Positions 32,042 through 43,061 of a DNA stretch of 64,000 nt are shown in pieces. The position numbers were made by a program, and so were the translations under genes. Origin of the DNA: Plantago ovata (Eukaryota > Streptophyta > Magnoliopsida > Lamiales > Plantaginaceae); contig CM051458.1 of NCBI GenBank assembly GCA_028274465.1, positions 34,484,692 to 34,548,691 of the forward strand, written 5' to 3'. Below the pieces are notes generated by a model. It did not search any database. It saw only the letters and a program-made list of their open reading frames with translations, and was not told where the DNA came from. Each line of letters opens with the position of its first letter. Position 1 is the stretch's first letter.

Positions 32042-34635
32042 TGTAACGGTACCGGTTTTGAAAACAAAAATAATTTCTTGAAAAAAAGATCAAAATAACT
32101 TTAGTAGCAACGGTCGGCAATTAATGCCAAGATAATCTTTGACGCTAACGGAAATGAACAATAACCAACGACAACTCAAGTTCAAAAGAAAGACGAATGA
32201 AGACGGTAAAAGTTTATCTCCTTATTTTACAAAGAAACCCAAGACACCCCAGACCCTTCTCTCAGTCGCTGGCATCCTAGTCACGCACATCCTCAGCAGC
32301 ATCTGGAAGGAAGGAATTTTGAAAACAAAAGAGTGTGAGATAAAGGATCTCAGTGAGGTTCTAAGTTCAAACAGAAAGTAAACGGTTTTGAAATCAAAAT
32401 CCTTTTCAGAAAACAAACAAACAGAACAGGTCACATATAACAGAATATCAGAACAGATAGGTTGTAGACCGTTGGTGCAGCCCGCCTTATTGCTCCTACT
32501 CCCAGAATGCCCTTATAACTCCCTCCAGAGGGTGCACAACTCCGGACAGAAACAGAAACCCCCGTGTACTTTGGGGAAACAGATCCTACGACCCTAATAG
32601 ACCTCAGCGACTTCTGCCTCGCGTCTAAAAGGGAATAGACTAGGCCACGATCAAGCAAACCCGATAGTCCTCTACTACCCAAGCCTACCTAACCATAACC
32701 TAATCGACCGGTCACACAGAAACAGAACAGATACAGAACAACAGATACAGATAATTAACACCGAGAGGTGTTCCTGCAGAAAGGTCAGTCCAGAACAGAG
32801 TAGCAGTAAACAGAAATGCAAAAAGTCATACTTAGGACTTATACTTTTACGCGGAAGCATACAGTAAACAGTAGATAGTAATAGGCACAAACAGTCACAT
32901 AGCCTTCCAGTTTTCGCAAATAATAGGTTTAGGGGTGAACACTCACCTTAACTTGCGAGCAAAGACCTTCAACAAGAAATGAGCTTACGGGTTTACGGAC
33001 AACGGAGAACCTAACAAGAAAGTACTAACACAACTTAGGAGTCGAACAGACGGACAGAAAAAGGTTGAAAAAGGGAATGGTAAAGTCGGGGTTCGAACTC
33101 GGGACCTCTAAGTTAGTCAAGCAAGAACCTAACCAACTAGGCTAGCAAGTCAAGTCCTTTCTAACTTACAAAACCAGAAACTAAGTTTAAAACATTTTCA
33201 AAAACTCTTTCGATTTTCAGATTCTGGAAATTACCAAAATACTCTCAGGTGGTAAATTGCAAGAAAAACCCTTTTCGAAACCGACAGAATAAACTAAACA
33301 GAAATTCCAACACTTAACAGTCTTCTCAAAACAACAAGGTTTACGATACAAGCCTACTGTCAGTCAACTACGGTCAAAAGTAAAACTGCAAAAAGGTCCT
33401 TTAGGTTTTTAAGTTTCCCAAATCAGTCCACAAAGTTTCAAATAATACCAACGGTGTCCAATAATCCTTTCGAGGTCAAACAGGAAATCAAAGTCAATAT
33501 TCGAGGTCAAAAGTCACAAGTCCAGCAAACAAAAACTACAATCTAACAACCTAAGTCCCGGTTCTCGGTTCGAAATAAACAACACAGTCAGATCGTTCAA
33601 GGGCAAAACCGTCCAAGGGTAAAAGGTCCAAATCAGAATACGAGTACGAGTTTAAAAACGAGAGCAGTAGCAAGGAAACGAAATTTACCTTCGGATCGAA
33701 TTACAAGTTGAACAAATCTGCAATCGAACAATCGAAAAGAAAAAGGGGATTAAACCAAGATTCGAATCGAATTCGAAAGCAAAACCGAACCCGAACAGAA
33801 AGGTTGAACCGACTTACCGACCGAGATCGGTATCAACGGACTCGGACAGAAAGAACCGGCGGCGCGATCGGAGCGGCGCGGACGGAATCGACCGGAGTTG
33901 ACGCGGCGGAACGGAACAGATCAGAGCGGCGGGACGAATCGGCAAGAGCGGCGCGGACGGAGCGGTGAACGGTGGCAAACGGACACGGCGAGCGGCGGCA
34001 AACGGAACAGATCGATCGAACGGCGGCGGCGCGGCACGCGGACCGGCGCGGCGAGAAACAAACACGGCGGCGCGCGGTCGATTCGACAGACGGATCGATC
34101 GATCGACAGGGGATCGACACGGCGGCGAACAGAACAGGATGCGCGGCGACGGCGGCGCGGCGAACGGAGACAAGACGGCGGCGACCGGAGCAATCAGCGG
34201 CGGCGGTGATGAAGAAGATGACAGACGGCGCAGCAGCAGTAAACTCTCTCTCTCTCCCTCTCTTTCTTCTTTCTTTCTTTCTTTTCTTTCTTCTTTCTCT
34301 TTTCTCTTCTTTCTTTCTTTCTTCTTCTAGTTCGTTTCTTGACGGCAAAGGGAGAAGAGGGAGTAAAGTCAGATTAGGGTTAGGGTTGGTCAAAAGGGCC
34401 GGTCAACAGGCCTTTGACTGGGCTCACTAATGGGCCAAAAAGAGGTCAAAATGGTCCAGGCTTCCAGATCGATCCAAACGAAACGAAACGAACTAGCTTA
34501 CGCGAAAAATAATTAAATAATTAACGAATAAATATTTTACTCTGATAATTACTTAACTAAAATAAATAAATAAATAATAAAATAATAAAATAATAATTAA
34601 GTAAATAAATTTAAAAAAAAAAACGGGGTGTTACA
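32042..34635 (-). repeat. Tekay 5' LTR
   Basis: Near-identical to 27158-29724. It is 27 bp longer, mainly through an expanded TTTC/TTCTT microsatellite at about 34263-34325. Confidence 0.95.
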
Positions 34636-36476
34636 CGCATCTTTCCCTCCTCTTTGATCTGGCTTCTTAAACTTCGAGGAATTGTTCGGATTGTTCGGCT
34701 TGATTGGTTCCTTATCTTTCTCGTACCCCGCTCTGATCTGCGCATTTTCTCTAAAATCTTCAGAGTTCTTGAAGCTAGAGCACATTTCATCAAAATCTTC
34801 ATCTGTTTCCAGATTTTGTCCATTTGTGGCTATCAGATCTCTGAGTCTCTGATTAGTTGTATTCTCATACAGGTATATGGCCCTTTGTTTGACATTGTGG
34901 GGTTCAACTTCCATGGCTACCTCGTTGAATCTCACGAGAAAGTGACGTACATTCTCTTGAGGATCTTGGATGATCTTCTTGAGGTCGGTAGATGGTTTTT
35001 TCATCTTCCTCATTCTGTCAAACTTATGCACAAACTCGTTCTTGAGCTGCTCATAACTCTTTATTGACCCGTGCGCTAATCGTCCCCACCAGTCCATAGC
35101 GTCGTCAAAGAGAGTGGTTGGAAATGTTAGAGCACACATGTTTTCATTGTGTCCATACGCTTCCATCCTACTCTCAAATCTACTGATAAATCCGTATGGA
35201 CATGACTTTCCGTAATACTGCTCTAATGATGGTATGGTCGTGTCAGGCTTCTTTTGCTCCTTTCTGATTTCCAAACTCAATGGGTTCTTGATTTGGACTT
35301 TCTCCTTCTCTTTAGACGATATCTGCTTGCTTAGGTCATTCATCTTTTAAGAAGTTCTTTCTGCTCTTTTGCTATCTCTTCCGGTGTTAATTGTTTCTCC
35401 ATCTCTTGTCTTGTTTGTCCACCTCGTGGTTGAGTTTCTCTTGCATGCTCCTGGGATCGATGAACAGTGGTAACCATCGCATCTTGAGTTGGGATTAGCT
35501 GATTCGCACTTATCCCTGAGGTGGGTATCACTCTCGCATTTTCCGCTTGAATATCCGTCCTTCTTTGGAGCACTTGCCTTAAATCTTCTGACCTTGTAAC
35601 GTCTTGTGTTTGACCTTGAGTAGTCCTCGTCTCCCATGGAAAAGTAAGTCTATCTTGAACTGGTCTACTTGATGTCCCACCCAAGTCCAAGTTCAGTGGA
35701 CGTGTTGGAGCAGGAGGATTAACATGACGGATGTTATCCTGCAAGTTCAAGAGGTCATTGTTGGTTAGATCTACTACGCTTCTCATAGGTTGAGTAGCCA
35801 AGGGCAAAGTAACATGTCGGATGTTTTCTCTTGTTGTGGCTACCTGAACATGCGATGGTGCTAACAGAGAGGTCGGAATCTCAGTAGTACCTCCTAACTC
35901 AAATTGAAACAAGTCATGAAGTCGACTCAGTTGCTCATTTGTCAAACCAAAGAGTGCTCGATTGTCCAACACATGTCCATTTGGCAACACAAAATTTCTC
36001 TCCTGAGCTTGTGAATTTTGTACCGGGAAAGCTGTCGTAACTACCCCCTTTGTCGAGCCAGGGACGAATGGTGGTGCTAATGGGTTCAACGGTTGAGATC
36101 CTTGAAGTGTGGTCTCAATTGGGGGGCTTACTAGTACCGGACTCACCGTTCTTGCTAGATTGTCTTGCACAAGATTTCTTCTGGCATCTTCTAGTTGACG
36201 TAACTCTTCCTCTGCCACTCTCCTTCGGTGTTCCAAGTTATTTAGCTCTGCTCTTTGAATAGCCAATCTCCTCTCTCTTTCTTGCTCATTGCCCAGTGAA
36301 TTTGTAGCCGAGTTACTGGCAGTGTCTCCATCTTGCTGTTCATTTCTTCTCCCTACATTTACATTTCTACTGACTCCACTATTTCCTCTTCCTCCTCTTG
36401 ATTTTCCTCTTCCTCTGCCTGGTGGCCTTCCTCTTCCTCTTCCTTGGTTTGGAGTTGAATAATTATGTCCTACCAT
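34636..36476 (-). CDS. Tat 1 gag, N-terminal and capsid parts (two overlapping frames)
   Basis: The first frame (35340-36476, ATG 36476) is RGG/Gly-rich at its start (GRGRGRPPGRGRGKSRGG), then a coiled-coil-like Arg/Glu segment and a Thr/Pro/Asn-rich region. It stops at TGA 35340-35342, which overlaps ATG 35343-35341 of the next frame (ATGA). The second frame carries the capsid-like block FPTTLFDDAMDWWGRLAHGSI..FVHKFDRMRKMKKPSTDL and runs into the Tekay insertion at 34640. Its sequel is at 27152. The phase before and after the insertion differs by one base, so a further small lesion is present. Gag forms the particle. Confidence 0.85.
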
Positions 36477-36514
36477 CTCTTCTCAGTGGAGTCCTGGAAG
36501 TCTTTTAGTAAAGA
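36477..36514. other. Tat 1 short leader
   Basis: Only about 60 bp separate the 5' LTR from the first gag ATG; most of this is the primer-binding site. Confidence 0.6.
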
Positions 36515-36532
36515 TTCCCACAGACGGCGCCA
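36515..36532 (-). other. Tat 1 primer-binding site
   Basis: The minus strand reads TGGCGCCGTCTGTGGGAA three bases from the LTR end. It begins TGGCGCC as in Athila/Tat elements; I did not assign the tRNA. Confidence 0.85.
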
Positions 36533-36535
36533 AAA

Positions 36536-37386
36536 TGTAGAGGTGAAATTCTAGTAAGATTACAAACGCTCTTAAATTACAAACTTCTCGAACTATAAGG
36601 AACTACCAAACTCTCTAAGTCACCATAATTAGATACAACACACGAGTCTTTGTTCAATGCGAGCACCCAAGTCTGCCGGTTCTCTCTATGTCCAGTTGAA
36701 CACCTGAGATTAAAAAGGCGCGTGTGGATGTGTGTTTATCTCCGGCTTGCCTAAGTCAAGCCGGTGCGAGACTTTACTTGAAGGAGCTTGAAGGTTCTCC
36801 TTGTCCGAGAGTAATAAATGTACTTAATTAAGACCAGTTACCTTTTTCTTTTGAAATGGTGCCCTTATATAGTTGATGGCAAACCCTAGGTCCGCCCAAT
36901 CTCCCGCTTCCATCTGTCAGCTTCTTATTCGTCCACCTATGTTGGGTAGGCCCAACGTTGACCTTTATGGGCTTTGCCCAGGCCCATTTGCGTACGTCTT
37001 CTTGTGCTATCTAGAAGATTCCACACTTCTCTTGTCCTTTCTCTCTATGTCGTTGTGATGCGAACCTTGTCCTGATCCAATTGTAAGACAATACAAACAA
37101 GTATTTAAGCTTCGTAATAAATGAGCTTCGTATACTCTAACCTGTTAAATGTCTGAGTAATGCTCCTTGTCTCTCTGACCATCGTTCCGGACCTCCAAAT
37201 CTCTCCCTCTCTAGAAGGAGTTATTTTAATGAATTAGGCACATTTGTAAAAATGCCCTAGAGGTCCACATAATTCAAGGTTCGGATCCTCTAGGTTCGCG
37301 GTCTTTCACCGACGCTTGTACTTGCGAAGCCTCTTAGTTCGTGGTGGAACGCACGATACAAACTAGACATATTTTCCTTATCAACA
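36536..37386 (-). repeat. Tat 1 5' LTR
   Basis: 851 bp, TGTAGAGG..TTATCAACA. TATA-like CTATATAAGGG lies on the minus strand at about 36862-36872, so transcription would start near 36835. It differs from the 3' LTR by about five substitutions and a 3-bp indel (GAA at about 37215). Confidence 0.95.
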
Positions 37387-37796
37387 GTATTATTATTATT
37401 GTGTTCTAATCCCTTCAATACCGCGGCTTTAGATACCAGGTCAGGAGTAAAGTACTCTTCCTTTAATTCTTTAACTCTTAGATTCATGAAACTGAAAGGC
37501 CTTGGGATATTTTTGGGCAATGTTTCCATTGGAAAGAGGCTAATTGGGTGATGGAGCTTAGAGTAGGTGTCTCGTCGTCCAAGTTTGATAATCCATATTG
37601 GATCTTGAACATTAGGTGATTGGACAGCATACATGGTTTGTTTGGCAACAAGGCAAGAACTAGGACAGAGTCGAGGTTGGAGAGAAGCACGCCATGCGGT
37701 GCAGACTGAGCGGAGACGGAGGATATCAATGGAAGAGGTTAGGAATAGTGAAATCAGGTTCAGGAGTTCTCCGGGAAGTTCCGACCAGTCAGCCAT
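37387..37796 (-). pseudogene. F-box/DUF295 copy C, 5' part
   Basis: ATG at 37796 (MADWSELPGELLNLI) opens the F-box (LFLTSSIDILRLRSVCTAW), then WIIKLGRRDTYSKLHHP, PRPFSFMNLRVKELKEEYF and VLKGLEHNNNNT at the junction with the Tat LTR, where the TSD GTATT (37387-37391) lies. An in-frame ATG two codons upstream (37802) is also possible; MADW is chosen because the other copies start there. Its 3' half is at 15041-15707. An asparagine run at the insertion point is due to an (AAT)n stretch. Confidence 0.9.
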
Positions 37797-37853
37797 GATC
37801 ATGCCCTAAAAATTCACTCACGCTACTATATATAAGAAGAAACAAACAAACCA

Positions 37854-37856
<3 letters not shown>

Positions 37857-37890
<34 letters not shown>
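37857..37890. repeat. (TA)n microsatellite
   Basis: About 17 TA units in the upstream region of F-box copy C. Confidence 0.95.
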
Positions 37891-37891
<1 letters not shown>

Positions 37892-38482
37892 CCTGCCAAG
37901 CAAGAACTTCTTCTTAATTAGAGATTTCCAAGTCCTAATTGACCCAAACAGAGTAGATTGATCATACTTATAGCCTGCCAAGCAAGACCGTCTTAATTAA
38001 TTAGAGGTTTCCAAGTCTTGACACAAATTTGGACTCTAGGCCCAAACTTATACGACTAGTTGTTTAAATAAATAATAATAAGTAATGTTTTTATCATTAT
38101 TAAATTAATAGTTTATTATTATTTACTATTTACTAATTATTGTTAATCATTTAAACAAACAGAGCATATGCCAGGGTGTAACGAAGATAGAATTTCGGCA
38201 GAAATTTGGGTTCATTTAGAAGTACTGTCGTGATGAATGGTTGCTGTTTATTGTCTGATTGATAACATGAAGCTTAGCTTTTATAATTAAAGAGTTGTAA
38301 AAGGACTATATAGCAACTGTGGCAGCAGTATAGATGAGTCTATTCTGATGTATGAATGAGACCAGATACATAAATTAATGCTTGTTCCATAGCAACAAGC
38401 TAGGGATCGAGAAGTTAATAAAAGCAAAATGTAAATACACGATTTCACGCTTGTTTCTATCTTCTGCCCCATGCATACAAGT
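37891..38482. other. Spacer between F-box copies C and D
   Basis: AT-rich with no supported frame. Two near-copies of a segment with AGCCTGCCAAGCAAGA and TTAATTAGAG..TTTCCAAGTC (37891-37935 and 37971-38015) form a local duplication. Confidence 0.5.
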
Positions 38483-39901
38483 TCAATGATTTGCAGCTGA
38501 GTTATAAGCCCAGGTGGGCGGAAGCCAAAAAACCATGGAAGAACAACCAGGCTGGCTATCGAATTGCTGCTTATCCATACCAGTTTCCACGTCGAACACA
38601 TGAACAACATGCTTGTAATCATAGTAAATTATGGAGTTTCCCTTGGCATAAGTAGAATTTTCAGTTTCACCAAAAACATCCTTGGCAGATACAGAGAACG
38701 AACACATATAATCCCCCACAAATAAAATCATATCTCCCAAATCGTCCACCTTCACCCAATGATCTCCAGCATTCTCATCCATCCTATACACCAAAATGTG
38801 AAAGGTGGACGTTCAAAAGTAGCAACCTTTAGCCCCATCTCGTTTTCATCATCAACAGAATTCTCATACTCAACATCATCGGAATCCTCATCATATATAT
38901 TTATAGCATACTTCAACTACTAACAAACTCCCATTACACTCCACAAGAGACTTTGTATTCCCATCCAAGAACGGACCAGAAACAATAGTTTCCAGACTCA
39001 AATTAATCTACTCCTTCCTGTTCACAATGTAAGATTTTTTTGGTAAAATCACAAAGATTAATTAAGAAATGTAATGATTACCCTATAAGAAACATAATTA
39101 ATTCAAACAACTCAATAAAAAAATAAAAAAGATAGACTCTGCATCTTCCCAGTCTCTTTTTCTTGCTAGTAAAGCAATATTTTAATGGTAGTGGAGTAGG
39201 CTGTAGGGTCTAAACATCTTATATTTTACAAATGTTGAAAAACACAACATCTTACATTTGATACAGGAGGGAGTATGATTCACCCTTACTAGCTTCCCAT
39301 GAGAAAGAAGGGCATAAAACATTCCTCCCATAAGAATGACATTATTAGCAGTATATAAGAAGCTAAAAGAATCCTTTATGACTCTCCATTCACCATTATA
39401 GATTTAAAAACACACAAGTAATCACCATAGGCCTCTGGTTCAATTGTTAATAGCACAAAGGTATTGTCTTCTAATCCCTTCAATACCGCAACTTTATATT
39501 GCAGGTCAGGAGTAAAGTACACTTCCCTTAATTCTTTAATCCTTAGATTCATCAAACTGAAAGGCCTGGGGATATCTTGGGGCAATGTTTCGATTGGTGA
39601 CATATCAAGCGGGTGATGGAACTTAGAGTGCCCAAGTTTAATAAGCCATAATGGGTCGTGATTATTAGGTGATTGGACAGCATAGATGGTTTGTTTGGCA
39701 AGTGAAAAAGTAGGAAATCTGTAACTGTCTGGAGTTAGTATCATATGATTGGTGGATGTAGCTAGGACAGAGTCGAGGTTGGACAGAAGCAAGCCAGGTG
39801 GTGCAAACTGAGCGGAAGCGAAGGACATCAATAGAAGAGGTTAAGAGAAGTGAAATCAAGTATAGGAGGAGTTCTTGGGGAAGATCAGACCAGTTAGCCA
39901 T
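38483..39901 (-). pseudogene. F-box/DUF295 copy D, carrying a MITE and frameshifts
   Basis: ATG 39901 opens MANWSDLPQELL and an intact F-box. A 4-bp insertion (CTAG at 39762-39765) shifts the frame, which then continues as FSLAKQTIYAVQSPNNHDPLW..PRPFSLMNL..TFVLLTIEPEAYG. Another shift occurs near 39405. A Stowaway MITE (39011-39273) sits in the DUF295 part. The C-terminal part is open at 38483-38794 (WVKVDDLGDMILFV, KDVFGETENSTYAKGN, FWLPPTWAYNSAANH). The copy is clearly dead and older as a pseudogene than C. Confidence 0.88.
39011..39273. mobile_element. Stowaway-type MITE inside F-box copy D
   Basis: 263 bp with ends CTCCTTCCTGT and (inverted) CTCCCTCCTGT, further matching inward at ATGTAAGAT, flanked by TA on both sides (39009-39010 and 39274-39275). 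Ends and TSD are those of the Stowaway/Tc1-mariner group. No coding sequence. Confidence 0.85.
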
Positions 39902-40643
39902 GATACAATCTGTGATTCACTTAAGCTAGATTAATACTTATAGGCTATATATAGCCAGGTGCATATAGATAACTCACAAGTCACAATTAGCACATGGGAA
40001 AATGAATAAATTATATACATGCATTAATTAAATCAGTACAGTGAATCTAATTGAGTTGAGCAAACTAACTGCCTACATACATGAGCAGAGAAAGATTATT
40101 TTCAGCAACAGATCAGAAATATGCATTGATTATGGCCTTGACTTCACCATCTTTCATTTCTTAGCCTTAAGCCTGCAAAGCTAGCCTGAAATGTCATAGG
40201 AGACCTGTAACGCCCCTGGAGACTTGGTCAACATCAGCCGACTTGAACACAAATGCAGCAAGAAGAGAAGAAATTTGGATAAGTAATTAATAAAGCGTGC
40301 ATTAACAAATGCAGCAAGAAGAGCAGGTCTTTGAATAGCAAGTGCTTTCCCTGTTATTAGATACATAAGAGAGCCTCTATATATTCTCTCTGTTATGCAC
40401 TTCTACTTAAAGTTTATAAAGTATGGACTACAGAATAATGATTAATAACAAAATTAAACAAATACTAGTAAAAAAAGAGATAGCACATACATACTTGCAT
40501 GAATGAGAGCACATACACACTTGCATGTTCCTCTAGTTATATAAAACAGACAGCACTTGATTTTATAGCATAGCAACAACTGAGAAGTTAATAAAATCAA
40601 ATTTTAAATAGATGATTTCTTTTGTCCCATACAATTTATAAAT
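39902..40643. other. Spacer between F-box copies D and E
   Basis: Around 40150-40420 it matches, with differences, sequence near 9870-9960 and near 14750-14830, showing that spacer DNA was duplicated with the genes. No frame can be supported. Confidence 0.5.
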
Positions 40644-41673
40644 TCAATGATTTGCAGCTGAGCATGCCCAGTCTGGTGAACCCCCAAAAACCACAGAAGA
40701 ACTGAGCTGGCTATCGAATTGCTTAATAGTACCCGTTTCCAGGTCGATCACTTGAACACCAAGGTCTTCCTCATCTCCTTCACAGAAAAATATACAGTTC
40801 CCCTTGCCATAAGTAGTAGTTTCAGCAAAAATATCCTTGGCAGGTACAGAGAACAAACACATAACCCCAACAAACAAAATCATATTCCCCAAATCATTAA
40901 CCTCCACCCACGTTCCAGCATTCTCATCCAACCTAAACACCTTAACCCTGAACGGATGTACTAACAACTGATCATAGTCAGAAACATAATATAATGAATT
41001 GCGTACATCAACCAATAACAAACTCCCATTGCACTCCACAAGAAACTTCTTATGCCCATTCAAGACCAGTAGAAACAATAAATTCGAGACTAAAATCTAT
41101 ATGATTCACCCTCACTAGCCTCCCATCAGAAAAAAGGGCATAAAATCTCCCTCCCATAAGAATCACATCAGAATAGTAGGCGCCAACAAAATCCTTTATG
41201 ACTATCCATTCTTCATTACCAGATTTATAAACACGCAAGTGGCGACGCAACCAAGGTTCAATTGTCAATAACTCAAAGGTACTATTGTATTCTAATACCG
41301 CGACTTTAGATACCAGGTCAGAAGTAAAGTATTGTTCCCCTAATTCTTTAACTCTTAGGTTCATGAAACTGAAAGGCTTGGGGAAAGTTTGGGGCAATGT
41401 TTTGATCGTATAGCGGCTAAGCAGGTGATGGAGATTAGAGTGGATGTCTCGTCGTCCAAGTTTGATAATCCATAATGGATCGTGAACATTAGGTGATTGC
41501 ACAGCATAGATTGTTTGTTTGGCAATATGGCAAGAAGTAGGACATAGTCGAGGTTGGACAGAAGTACGCCAAGCGGTGCAGACTGAGCGGAAACGGAGGA
41601 AATCAATGGAAGAGGTTAGGTGTAGTGAAATCAAGTTTAGGAGTTCTCCGGGAAGTTCCGGCCAGTCAGCCAT
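40644..41673 (-). pseudogene. F-box/DUF295 copy E (single frameshift)
   Basis: ATG 41673 (MADWPELPGELL) opens an intact F-box and the first half of DUF295 up to SLEFIVST (about 41075), where the frame is lost. From there the second half is open in another phase: HKKFLVECNGSLLLVD..KWVEV-like TWVEVNDLGNMILFV, KDIFAETTTYGKGN, WACSAANH. Comparison with copy C (FIVSSPPVLNG) indicates a small deletion at this point. It is the closest relative of copy C, including flanking DNA. If the shift is an assembly error this would be the only intact member. Confidence 0.88.
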
Positions 41674-42075
41674 GAATGATGCCCTAATATACTCTCGCGC
41701 TCTGCTAAGAAGAAACAAACAAACAGTAGAATGATCATACTTAATTATAGCCTGTCGAGACCATCTTAATTAGAGATTTCCAGGTCCTAGTTGAGCAAAA
41801 TTTGGACTTTCGGCCCAAAATAATACTACTAATTTGTTTTTTTTAAATTTTTTACGTTTATTTTATTGACATTTTTTAACTTGTTTTAGCACCGTTTGAC
41901 ATCTGATAAATTCTAAATCAAATCGTAAAAACAATTTATGAAATGATTCTCTTAAATTATAATCACTATCATGCTATTAAATATTTTTACGATTTTATTT
42001 ATAATTTATTAAAGGTCAAACAATACAAAAACAATCAACAAAACAACTGTAAAGAATTAAAAGAAAAAAAAAAGA
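41674..42075. other. AT-rich spacer
   Basis: No supported feature. Downstream of 41830 it is mostly poly-T and poly-A runs. Confidence 0.4.
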
Positions 42076-42080
42076 TAAGT

Positions 42081-42216
42081 TGTAACACCCCGACCACTAA
42101 TCAACTAAAAGCCCGCTTAACTCTGAAGTTATTATAGGTGTATTCAAAGATGCACCTTGTTGACATGAGTAGCGTTCTCAATCCCTTTTAAGCCTTTGAA
42201 ATTCTAGGGCGTTACA
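42081..42216. mobile_element. 136-bp TG..CA element, possible minimal solo LTR
   Basis: It starts TGTAACACCCCG and ends GGGCGTTACA, with a 5-bp TSD TAAGT (42076-42080 and 42217-42221). The first 12 bases equal one end of the Tekay LTR in this window, and the end is also similar. It is too short to encode anything. Either an internally deleted solo LTR of a Tekay-like family or a small non-autonomous (TRIM/SMART-like) LTR. Confidence 0.7.
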
Positions 42217-42221
42217 TAAGT

Positions 42222-43061
42222 AGTGTAGTTTAATAAAATAATTTTTTATTATTATTAAATAGATCTACTATATAATGTCACAAACAAATTATTTCAGAAT
42301 CAATTACCAGGGGATTTGACGCAAGCTCCAGAATTTTTATTTATTTATTTATTTACTTATTTTTATTTTTTTATATTTTTTTATTTTTTAACTATGTTTG
42401 TTGTTGTTGGGTTTTTTAAACTATGTTCCGTTCCATGTGACACAATAAACAAGCACTAGTTCATTGTTAAAGCTTGTTAAAGACGACTGTGTGACGCGCA
42501 TGGCCATTCTTGTTGGTTCAACTAATCGAATATCAGTCCCTATCAATTCTTTGAGCGCCAACGCCATACTGAGGAAATCCTATCCTTAGAGTAAGGTTCT
42601 GTTCTTTTTATCTGAAAATTGATTAAGTTCAGTTTAGATCAGTTCACTTCACATTTGTCTAATACGAAGTAGTATTTTGTACTACAAATAAGTTCAGTTC
42701 ACTTCAGTTCAGTTCAGATTTTTTCAGAATATGCATGCTTGGGAGCTTCCGTGTTAATTGGATATTTAAATTGTAATTGCATCCCGAATTCCATGCTTAT
42801 AAAAGGATCATATTTTCTTGTACCAGAGGCCACCATGAATCTTTTGTCTAAGTGTTTGGTTTTGGTTTTGGTTTTTAGTTGTTGGGCTAATAGTTCACTT
42901 AAGAAAACGAAGGAATTAATATATATGAGTTCATTTAAGAATTGAAGTGTTCATGTTGAATGGTTTGCTGCTGTTTGCTTTATTTAGCTTATTATGCCAA
43001 CAATGGGACTCACCCATAATTCTGTAGTTGCCATCTCCTGTCCAGGTGATCAAATTAATTT
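42222..43061. other. Spacer with a CAGTT repeat
   Basis: It is AT-rich. At 42625-42720 several TTCAGTTCA words (AGTTCAGTTCACTTCAGTTC) occur around GAATACGAAGTAGTATT-like palindromic sequence; this may be a MITE relic but no paired ends were found. No gene. Confidence 0.4.

Larger units (their letters stand above)
27158..34635 (-). mobile_element. Tekay/Del chromovirus-type LTR element without pol, nested in Tat 1
   Basis: LTRs of 2567 bp (27158-29724) and 2594 bp (32042-34635) run TGTAACGGTACCGG..GGGGTGTTACA on the plus strand, with TSD CGCAT. The interior is only about 2.3 kb and codes for Gag alone. The initiator-Met-type primer site (TGGTATCAGAGC, minus strand) and the Gag type fit Tekay/Del. 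By eye the LTRs differ by four or five substitutions plus indels, mostly in a pyrimidine microsatellite. It is non-autonomous and would need Pol from a relative. It is younger than its Tat host by position and by LTR divergence. Confidence 0.93.
15713..37386 (-). mobile_element. Tat-lineage Ty3/Gypsy retrotransposon (element Tat 1) with nested Tekay element
   Basis: LTRs of 848 bp (15713-16560) and 851 bp (36536-37386) start TGTAGAGG and end TTATCAACA; TSD GTATT. Gag-pol is on the minus strand, so the right LTR is the 5' one. The pol order is protease, RT, RNase H, a second archaeal-type RNase H, then integrase, which is diagnostic of the Tat group. A spliced gene lies between pol and the 3' LTR on the opposite strand. 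Without the nested element (27158-34635) it is about 14.2 kb. The LTRs differ by about five substitutions and one 3-bp indel by eye. Gag is cut by the Tekay insertion and pol has a TAG, so it is probably no longer autonomous. Confidence 0.95.

Noticed and set aside
42625..42720. MITE built on TTCAGTTCA repeats
   Set aside because: No paired terminal repeats or TSD could be found.
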